Assembly (NCBI GenBank): GCA_039720395.1
Contig: JBBPBK010000118.1
Coordinates: 186,001 to 250,000, forward strand
Direction of reading: 5' to 3'
From: Liquidambar formosana
Lineage: Eukaryota; Streptophyta; Magnoliopsida; Saxifragales; Altingiaceae
Length of the DNA stretch: 64,000 nucleotides
The translations under genes were made by a program, and so were the position numbers. Below, one piece after another: positions 56,105-64,000 of the stretch. Below the pieces are notes generated by a model. It saw nothing but the letters and a program-made list of their open reading frames with translations. It did no database searches and was not told where the DNA came from. Position 1 is the first letter of the stretch; each line of letters begins with the position of its first letter.

Positions 56105-56546
56105 CCCTACCTTGGCATTGGATCCAAACTCCTTATCCAAGCTAATCTAACCTTCATTCCTTTGCATACGATGAATATATTTTGTTAAGTTCTTAGTAGC
56201 AGCAACAGCAACAACAACAACAAAAAAGATGAGTTGTTTTTGAGTCATTAAGGCATAATCTTAATGATTTGGAGAGATGTAATCATAATTATTTTCTTTG
56301 GAACAACAAATGTGATATCTTTTACATACAAGTATAGCATAGTCAAAGTGCCAAATATAGCATTACCATCGGAGATCCTATTATAGTCCACAATCAAAAC
56401 CTCCCCAACCCGTTTGTTTTTCTGCAAAATCCATGTATGCCCACATCATCAAACTTGTTTTTTCTTTTTCTTTTTCTTATTCTCCTTTTTTTTTCACCCA
56501 CAAACCCAACTCTATAATCATCTCTGTAATATGTTTTCTAAGTCTT
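56105..56546. other. No gene seen
   Basis: AT-rich sequence with an (AGC)/(AAC) run near 56203-56222. Nothing recognised. Confidence 0.5.
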
Positions 56547-56862
56547 TCAACTTGTTTTTGGAAGCTGAAATGATGTGTTAATGAAGGCAATTAAATTCAT
56601 GCCCTGGTAATAGTTTCTGATTTTAAATCGAACCCATTTCCTGGTATTTTAAATGCCCGAATGAGAGTTCGTTTCTTATTCCTCAATTTCTGGGTATTTC
56701 GCAATCAGATACATTTCAGTTCGTGTCAAATCTTGGAACCAATTTTCATCAAGAAGCTGTAATAATGAGCCAACTTGTGTTTGGAAGCTGAAATGATGAA
56801 TTAATGGAGGGAATTAAATTCATGCCCTGGTAATAGTTTCTGATTTTAAATTGAACCCATTT
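56547..56862. repeat. Direct repeat of about 95 bp
   Basis: 56547-56640 and 56769-56862 share AACTTGT.TTTGGAAGCTGAAATGATG and AATTCATGCCCTGGTAATAG with a few differences. Function unknown. Confidence 0.85.
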
Positions 56863-57347
56863 CAGAGGACATTTCTGGTTTGATACGTACTCAAATTTCG
56901 GTGATCCTTTTGGTAATGGGTCTAATACGAGACTTGGTGATGTATAATTCAATGATTTCTATGGTTTGCATGAAGAAGCCGTAGAATTATTTGGAGAGTC
57001 ACTGTAAGACTTTGATTCTAAGTTGAGAGAGTCCACGTTTGGAAGGGCCTTGAAATGCATTTGGGTTCGCATGGTTCGGACCATTGTTGCATGTAGAGCG
57101 CAAGCCAGTTCCTCGAAATGGGTTTGATCCAAGCCCGTGACTTACCATAAATGGGCCTATTGGTGCGAGCTTTGGAACCAAGAGAAACACATACTACAGG
57201 CTTTAGTTCGTTAGTTGTGTTGCAAAGCCACCAATCTTCAATGTATTTCCTTGATCTGAGAAAAGGAATTTTTAAAAAATGAAAAAGAGAATTGAAGGCA
57301 ATTAAGACTTGAATCACGCACATTGGCTGATAGCAATATGTGGAAGA

Positions 57348-57382
<35 letters not shown>

Positions 57383-57650
57383 ATATTATAGATGAGATGA
57401 AGAGGGGGAGAGAGGGGGTGGGTGAAGACGTGAAGTGAAGTGATGTTTTGGCAGGTAAAGAGCGTCAGTCCTTGGAAAAGAAAAGTGGGCAGAGTTTGCT
57501 TTATTTTTGCAACTGAGACGGAACTAAACAATGTGGCTATACTAATCCAAAATGCAAATTAAACACTTAGTTGGGCATTACTGATAAATTGGGTGAGGGT
57601 TGGCCATTTTAGCAAACTGTAGGATTTTTCTGGTCAAATGTCTCTTATGT
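56863..57650. other. Unassigned region ending in a MULE-like right end, with (GA)n
   Basis: A (GA)n run at about 57350-57380. At 57570-57650, GTTGGGCATTACTGATAAATTGGG...AAACTGTAGGATTTTTCTGGTCAAATG resembles the right terminus of the MULE-like element at 29070-29153. A left end was not found, so the extent of this element is unknown. Confidence 0.45.
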
Positions 57651-57969
57651 TTTTGGCTAGTTTGTAATGGTGGGGGTTGCTTTATATCTAATCGAGGCTT
57701 TGGGAGTATTATCACTCTCACTTAATAAAATTATATTCTTTTGCAAGTGAAAATATATATATATATATCACCACAATTGCCGGGTCCATTTCAAAATTTA
57801 TGTTTTGATTGAAAAATGCCGCTGTGTAAAAGAGAGAAGGGGGGGAATGATGTGCATGAATTGGAAATTATGTGAGCATATATTTAAGCTTGTATTGGAA
57901 AAAAAAGATTTTTGATAGAGGAAGAGATTAAGTATCTTCTTTTCAAATGGTTACGTTCAAGGGACATGC

Positions 57970-58260
57970 GCGAGTTTATATAAATTATGCATATGTGGCT
58001 CGTATTTTGTGATCAAACTCACATTTAGATTAATAGCCTTCTCATGTGATTATATATGCTTGAAGTCAAATTGATCCGAGATTAACAATCGCTTCATCCA
58101 TAAATGTAACACTTGTATTATTAATTAAAAATATAAGTTTTTGGATCAGATGCCGACTAGACTCTCAACTTGATTTTTGGCATACATACATGACCTACAT
58201 GAGAAAACTGATCTTATTGAATGGTAGATTTTACAAAATACAAGTTATTGTCAAAACTTG
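57970..58260. repeat. Remnant of the 6368-6752 foldback MITE family
   Basis: GATTAACAATCGCTTCATCCATAAATGT and CAACTTGATTTTTGGCATACAT match the corresponding arms at 6505-6640. The ends are lost. Confidence 0.5.
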
Positions 58261-58687
58261 TGCCAACATCTATACCAAAACTTATGTCTTCCGATCCTAA
58301 CCTTTCTTTAATTAATTCTTAATAAAGAAGTATTACGTAACAACAATTTCTCGATCTACCAAGGCAAAATGTACCCTAATCCACCCCAGCTTCAAAAGTG
58401 GAAACAAAACCTTTATGAGAGCCGCTAGTACATGATTGGGGGTATTTTACGATGTTAACCTAATTGAGATTCTAATCTACCCTATGATATGATATATGCT
58501 TATGGTTAGGGATGCCGATTTAAATTCAAACCCATGGACCCGTCCAAACCCACCCGTATTAAATGGGTTTGGGTGAGTATGTTTTATTAAATGGGTCTTA
58601 TTGGATCACCTAAATAAACCCAATTAATAATTGGGTTTTATCGGGTTTACAACTAGGACACTAACCCGATTATGAAGAAAATAAAAA

Positions 58688-59107
58688 ATGAACAGCTCCG
58701 CTCCTTCTCCAATTCAGTTGGGGTTTGAATCACGCCGATGGATTCCATGGCCTACAAGCCACAGCTCTCCTCTCCTTCAACACCTCTCCTATGGTGGATT
58801 TTATTTCAATCTTTTTCCTGCTATCCTGCTAAACCACTGCAGTAAGATCGAGCTTGTGACTTCCGAATTCTTTGCCCTTCAAATCATCGCAACACCCGTC
58901 ATGCACTTCTTTCTCGAACCTCGGGCTACTACAGTGAAAGAAGAAAGTATTTTTCTTCTCTTTATTCTTCAGTTTCCTTTTCCTTTTTTACAAATTTTTT
59001 TTTTTAAAATATCATTTTGGGATTTCTTGGTTCGATTTTTCATGATGTTGGCTATACTATGTGGTAATACAAGTATTTGCATGATATTATGGGATTTGTA
59101 TTCGTAG
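58688..59107 (+). other. ORF of 139 codons inside the hAT element, unknown
   Basis: An open frame starting MNSSAPSPIQLGFESRRW, then hydrophobic stretches. No domain recognised. The first about 85 codons have a mixed, gene-like composition, and the rest is T-rich as in an intron read through (possible GT near 58946). It may be a captured first exon; equally it may be spurious. Confidence 0.25.
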
Positions 59108-59690
59108 AATTTGTGAGATTTGGTTTATTTTGCATTTGGAAGTATTTTTCATAGCTTGTGGTGTTTTAGTAAAGAGAATGGTCAAACCAGCTGTTTGATA
59201 AAATGATTGAATGGGAAAATTTCATTTCTTTTTGTGATTTAAAAAAAAAAAAAAAAAACAATTGGGGTATAATTAGAAACTTTTCTGTTCTAGTATACAC
59301 TTGGTAATATAGTTTGCTTTTGGTGAAAAATCCACCTATAAAATGAAAATATCTTGATGTTGGGTATTATATTTGCTATTTTTAATGGAGATTTGAATTG
59401 CTTGATCACATGGGAGAAAATTTTATATAAAAATCTGAAGTGGGTTGGTTTGAAATCAAATACAACGTTTTTGTTTTTGTTGTTATCTCCCAAGGGAAAT
59501 TGTTTGTGTTGGTTGGAAGGTTCTGGTGGTTTAATTTTAGTATGATAGAGTGGGTGGAATTTGAAATTTTGGTGTGATTTGAATGTGACATGTGCAAATG
59601 ATTTAAGATTTAGTGTATGCCCTACAGGTGTTTGATGAAAATCCAAGGTTTTCAATAAGTTTGTGTATTCTAAGTTTTTAACACCTTTTA

Positions 59691-59912
59691 GGTTATGTTT
59701 GTTTAGTTGAAATGGAATGGATGGAATGGAATTACATTCTAATTCATTCCAAACAGCGTGTTTGGATGAAGTCATTGAAATGGGAATGGAATCAAATAGT
59801 GTGTTTAAAAAATCATTTGGTCCATTTTAAATTGCTTTCCATTTTAGACTACTTGTAGCATGGAATCACATTTCATTCTCATCCATTCCATTCTAAATAA
59901 ACAAACATGGCC
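59691..59912. mobile_element. Tourist-like (PIF/Harbinger) MITE
   Basis: 222 bp. GGTTATGTTTGTTTAGTTGA and, on minus, GGCCATGTTTGTTTATTTAG are the TIRs. TTA is duplicated at 59688-59690 and 59913-59915. It lies inside the hAT element. Confidence 0.88.
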
Positions 59913-60764
59913 TTAGTTCTTTGTACATTAGGTATTTTCTTTGGTATTGTTTGACCTACCACTTGCCTAAATTATCATGTTTTTATTTTGTAGGGATTTG
60001 CCCGGCTTACAACCCATGGGAGTTTGAAATAATTGGGGAGGAGCGAGTAGCAATAATGCGTGGATTATAACTCAAATTAAAATTACTAAGTAGGGAGGGG
60101 TGTAGAATTAGTCAAAAAGTTGTAGTCACGAAATAGTTGGCTGCATATTCCGAAGAGATGTAATATTTTTTTTGTTTTTTTTTTTCTTTTAAGATTTTGT
60201 AATTTTGATGGAATTGTTGTGGTAGTTGAAAAAAAAAAAAAAAAAACCCATTTTATTAATATGGGTCATGACCCGGTTGAAATGGATCTGGGTCAACCCA
60301 AATTTGATTATCATATGTTCTGCAAATTCTAATTTTTATTGCAGAGTAAAATTTTTTTTTTTGGGGTGCATGTTATATTTTTAAGTAGATTTGGAAATAT
60401 TGAAAGAAGCCAAAAAATAAATTTAAGATAAATTTTTAAAAAGGTTTTAAATGTATACGGGTCAGGATCCGTTTTAATATGAACCCGGGTCAAAATGTGT
60501 CTTAATATGGACCTGGGTCAAAATCCATTTTAATAAGGATCCAGGTCTGTGTCAACTTAGACTTGGTTGCACTTGATAACACAAAACATTAAGGCAGTTT
60601 GACACTTTGACGGGTTGGGTTGGGTTTGTGTTTTCAATAAATGGGTGAGTTTGGGTTTTACTTGGTTTTTCACATAAAATGGGTTAAATTGAATTTGGGT
60701 GGCATTTTGACTCAATCCATCTAAACCCGCCCAAACCCACCCAATTGTCAGTGCTACTTATGGC

Positions 60765-61380
60765 TCCCCTTATTTGATTAGAGAAAAAACGAAAGTGGAA
60801 CAAAACAGAAAAATAAAGGAAAAGCAATCTGACCAACTTCTGCAAGGGAACAGAAGGACGACAGTCACATAAAAGTTAAGGATATAATGCTTCTGAGTAA
60901 TCTATGCCTTCAATTTTATATTTTCCAAATCTTGACGAAAATAGGCCTAACATATTGACCATTGGAAATAAATAAATAAAATAAAATAAAAAATCTGAAT
61001 AATGATGATGGATTTTGTTATAATAACAAGTGCTCTGGCAAAGGCAGGGACGGAACCGAGTGGGAGCCCAAAGGCGTCACTTGGCCTTGCTAAAAATTTT
61101 TTATTTAGGTCTTTTGAAAAGTTATAAATTCGACCTTTCTGAAATTTTGTTTTTTTAGCCTTTATGTTATTTTTATCCAATTATATGAATTCATCGTATA
61201 AGTTTTTAAGGTTTCATGAACAATTACTCTCAGCTGTCTTTGTCCTTTCACAATTTTTCTGTTAAATCGAACCCAATTCCTAACTTCACCATGCCACAAA
61301 GGCAAAAGGACAAGTATGCATGCATCTGAACACAAAAGGAAAAAACTAACATGACCCGCCAATTTAAAGGTAAAGGAAAA
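60765..61380. other. No gene; lone hAT-like end near 61044
   Basis: CAGGGACGGAACCGAGTGGG at 61044 resembles the ends of the 7804 and 35250 elements, but no right end is seen. Otherwise unassigned. Confidence 0.4.
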
Positions 61381-61384
61381 TAGG

Positions 61385-61530
61385 ATGTTGATATAACTTA
61401 TATCAACACTTGCATTGGGAGTTGTACCTTATGCATTAGTGGGATATGAGATACATTAGATTAATGCAAAGAGTACAACTCCCAATGCACGGTGTCGATA
61501 TAACTTATATCAACACGTACTAATAGGAAC
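61385..61530. mobile_element. MITE of the GCACGTGCTGATATAAC family
   Basis: GTTGATATAACTTATATCAACAC at the left, GATATAACTTATATCAACACGTACT at the right, body TGCATTGGGAGTTGTACC / GTACAACTCCCAATGCA. Confidence 0.7.
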
Positions 61531-61619
61531 ATAACCGAAGGATGATAATAAAAGTTGAAAAATGATTGAAGGATGATATCATTTTGTGCCCACGATTGAC
61601 GGCGAGGCGGGAACAATTA

Positions 61620-61924
61620 GGGCTAGTTTAGTTGTCCAATTCGAAATTAAATAATTTAAGAAAGTTTACATAGTATTGAAGGCACACTCTTTCATCTTGT
61701 ATTAATAAATTCAAGAAAATGATAGTTATCATCACAAATAAGAGTGGCAATTCAAAATAATGGTATTTCATCAATTCCTTAAAATTGACTCGATCTATAA
61801 CATCAACTATGGTAATAACTATAACATTTTAAAATATTCTAATTCAAGATGATAGATTTATGCCTTCAATCTTATGTAAAATTTCTTAAATTGTTTAATT
61901 TCAAATTGGACAACCAAACAGGCC
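61620..61924. mobile_element. Harbinger-like MITE
   Basis: 305 bp. GGGCTAGTTTAGTTGTCCAATTC at the left and, on minus at the right, GGCCTGTTTGGTTGTCCAATTTG. ATTA flanks at 61616-61619 and 61925-61928, consistent with a TTA/TAA-type duplication. The inverted similarity continues about 55 bp inwards. Confidence 0.82.
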
Positions 61925-62139
61925 ATTAATTTTTCTTTTCATTTTTTCTTTTTTTCAAAATAAGGAAAAACAAAAAATTCTTTTTGGATCCTAAAGGAAT
62001 AATCACTTTGCTTCACTGCATTGCATGTTACTTGTTTCAGTTAACTAAAAATGTGAGAAGTAATCTAATTAAGAGTAATCTAATTAAGAGCAATCTCAAA
62101 CGGTCTATTAAACTATGTTATTGTCATATATTAGTATAA

Positions 62140-63265
62140 CTAGTACAAATTTGCGCGATGCACGGGAATTGCAAATAATATCAAGACAGCAGTAGTTTAG
62201 TGATTCAGAACTTAGGATAATGTGTTTTTATGTATGGTTCAACTCTCTGCATCCTTACTTATAAAATAATGTGTGTCCATCTTCTTATTGGTTGCCTTAG
62301 ACAGTTAAGGGTTGTTATCTATACCCAACTTCTTTATAGCACTTCAAAAAAAAAACATATATATATGCCCACTTCAACCTACACCATGTTTTTTGGCATT
62401 TGCAACAAATCAAGCTATCCAAAATAATAATAATAATAATAATATCCAAATCAATACATCAGAAAGCTCTACAACACAACAACTCGAAGGGGCTGAAAAT
62501 AAGAAAACCTTGCTATACAAAAGAGAGTGAAAACAAGCAAACTAAAATAGTTAAAAAAAATGGCTAAAATTAAAAACGGAATAAGAACTTGCTGAACGAA
62601 ATAAAAAATGGAAACTCAGATTAGAACACATTGGAAGCCGATTAATTAAAATCCTACAAATAGAAGGCAAAATTTGAGAGAAAGAGAGTAAAGAGAAGAG
62701 TGAGAAATCCCACCCAAAAAAAAAAAGAAGAAGAGAAGAGTGAGAAAAATATAGGGGGAGATAGAGAGTTGGGAAGACTTACCAAAAGGAAGATTGGACG
62801 GTTGTGAGAAGGAGAGCTCCGACGAGGTATTTCCCAGAGAGAGAGAAGAGAGGGGAAGGACTAAGGAGAGAGATATGGTCGAAGAAGAAACCAATCATCA
62901 GGAAAAAAAAATCAGAAGGTGAGAGAAGAATGAAATGTGGGAGAGAAAAGGGAAGAGGGAGGTTAGAAATCTGATACTCCCTTCCCCATCCCCGTCCTAT
63001 TTCTCTTTCCATCTCCCACCTCTTCAATCAATCAATCAATGGTTTACTCCCCTATTTTTTTTATTTTTTTATTTTTTTGATTTCAAACTAAGTGAAGGTG
63101 GCTTTTTAAATTTTAAAATGAAAGACATCAGCAAAAGGGAAGGTCAAAGACGTTGGTGGGCCCATAGTTAAGGAGAGGAGAGGGTTTTAGAGGGAAGGCA
63201 TTTTAAGAACCCATGTTAGCAAAGCTGTGACATCAGTACAACTCTTAATTATAATAAGTAATAGA
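62140..63265 (-). mobile_element. Probable non-autonomous Helitron
   Basis: On minus it starts TCTATTACTTATTATAATTAA (63265 inwards) and ends CCCGTGCATCGCGCAAATTTGTACTAG at 62140, with A (62139) and T (63266) flanks. The interior (62640-63180) is a purine-rich, UTR-like stretch that could be a captured gene segment. No helicase. Confidence 0.55.
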
Positions 63266-63800
63266 TAGCACATCTGACATCTTACTCTTACTTCAGTGAT
63301 GTGCTAAAGGGTACGTCATATTAGGATGCACAAAGGTAGTTAGAAAAAAAGAAGGGAATGGTACTTATGTCAAAAAATTACAAATTATGTCATTTGTACT
63401 ATCGGAGTACATTGTGTCAAATTATATCATTTAATATTATAGCAAATGTTAAAATAGAAATAGTACAAGCAAAATAACACAAATCAGTAGAGATGCTTTA
63501 AACCAAGAGTCATCCTGTCAGCGCAAACATTCGTTTATTCTATCAGGTTAATTTTTTAACCATAAATTTTTGAAAAAAATGAAGTTGATATTAGGTATTT
63601 TCCACACATTATGTAATACCTACTAGTATACTACCTGGTGTTAAATTATGCTCACAAATTGGGATGGAAACCAAAAAAATAAAATAAAATAAAATAATAA
63701 AACATTAAAAAAAAAAAAATTTGAAGCAAAGATGGGTAAGAATGCTTCTGTAATTAAAATAAAACAAATTTATTTTCTCATGATTAATGATTATAGTATT
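63266..63800. other. No gene seen
   Basis: AT-rich, with an (AAAAT)n run near 63676-63700. Nothing recognised. Confidence 0.5.
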
Positions 63801-63839
63801 CCAAGCATTACTCACATAAAGGTTTGAGTTTAATTCTCA

Positions 63840-63960
63840 AACAACCCGTGTGAGAGGGTTCATACCCATTCAAACAATGATATCTAAGAGGAGTTGAAAT
63901 AAACAGCATCTGAGCCTTACACTCAAAGCCTGACCGCTCGACCAACCTGAAAGAGCTGAA
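63840..63960 (-). mobile_element. Possible SINE head (tRNA-like)
   Basis: On minus, TGGTCGAGCGGTCAGGC is close to box A of a Ser/Leu-type tRNA, and TTTCAACTCCTC stands where box B is expected but is decayed. The tail and target duplication are not visible near the window edge. Confidence 0.3.
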
Positions 63961-64000
63961 CAAACATTTTAGCCCATAGGTATCTTTCATGTACAAATAT

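Larger units (their letters stand above)
58507..60756. mobile_element. hAT element, non-autonomous, with captured-looking interior
   Basis: 2250 bp. The left end TAGGGATGCCGATTT and the right end on minus TAGCACTGACAATTG share a TAG...TG pattern. CTTATGGT (58499-58506) and CTTATGGC (60757-60764) form an 8-bp duplication with one change. The subterminal AAACCCACCC / GGGTGGGTTT repeats at both edges are typical. There is no recognisable transposase. The interior has an ORF (58688) and a TTTTATTTTGTAG acceptor-like site near 59994, suggesting transcribed or captured gene DNA. Confidence 0.75.

Noticed and set aside
62646..63171. Overlapping ORFs in the purine/pyrimidine-rich tract
   Set aside because: Low-complexity Ser/Leu-rich translations inside a probable Helitron; no conserved motif.

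Overview
This window looks like repeat-rich, AT-rich intergenic DNA from a flowering-plant nuclear genome. The evidence is small secreted RALF-like peptide genes, plant LINE/SINE/Helitron/hAT/Stowaway/Harbinger elements, and endogenous plant pararetrovirus (Caulimoviridae) DNA. I do not recognise the species. No large host gene is present. The only intact host-type coding sequences I can support are two RALF-like precursors (8841-9173 and 38828-39148). Two further RALF copies are broken by transposons.

Layout. 1-3032: a LINE whose 5' half is inverted relative to its 3' half, as in twin priming. 3033-7560: left arm of an inverted segmental duplication whose other arm lies at about 46200-51900. 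7737-9173: tandem RALF copies, the first killed by a hAT insertion. 10055-25009: two near-complete endogenous pararetrovirus copies, tail to tail, forming a 15-kb imperfect palindrome. The whole block is bounded by hAT-type ends (TAGGGGTG...CACCCCTA) and an 8-bp target duplication (ATGTGAAC), with an empty paralogous site at 41388-41395. 25951-29153: a long-TIR MULE-like element holding a Helitron, which itself holds a hAT element. 29833-36745: Stowaway and hAT elements, and a 2.6-kb solo LTR inserted in a SINE. 38155-42720: the second RALF unit, with a Helitron. 43240-52000: third duplicated flank, Harbinger-like element, and right arm of the inverted duplication with a solo LTR. 52249-54996: a RALF gene split by a 2.4-kb hairpin element. 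55140-64000: duplicated flank, LINE remnant, foldbacks, hAT and Harbinger elements, and a Helitron.

How the parts relate. The region is a locally amplified RALF cluster in which each unit (peptide gene plus roughly 2-3 kb of 3' flank) has served as a landing pad. Because units and arms are paralogous, many insertions have an empty counterpart in the same window, so ends and target duplications can be read directly. The pararetrovirus arms share an in-frame stop in their second ORF and otherwise carry private lesions. This suggests that one arm copied the other, or a common endogenous parent, before the pair was placed here as a unit. All boundaries were read by eye; no alignment or database search was run.
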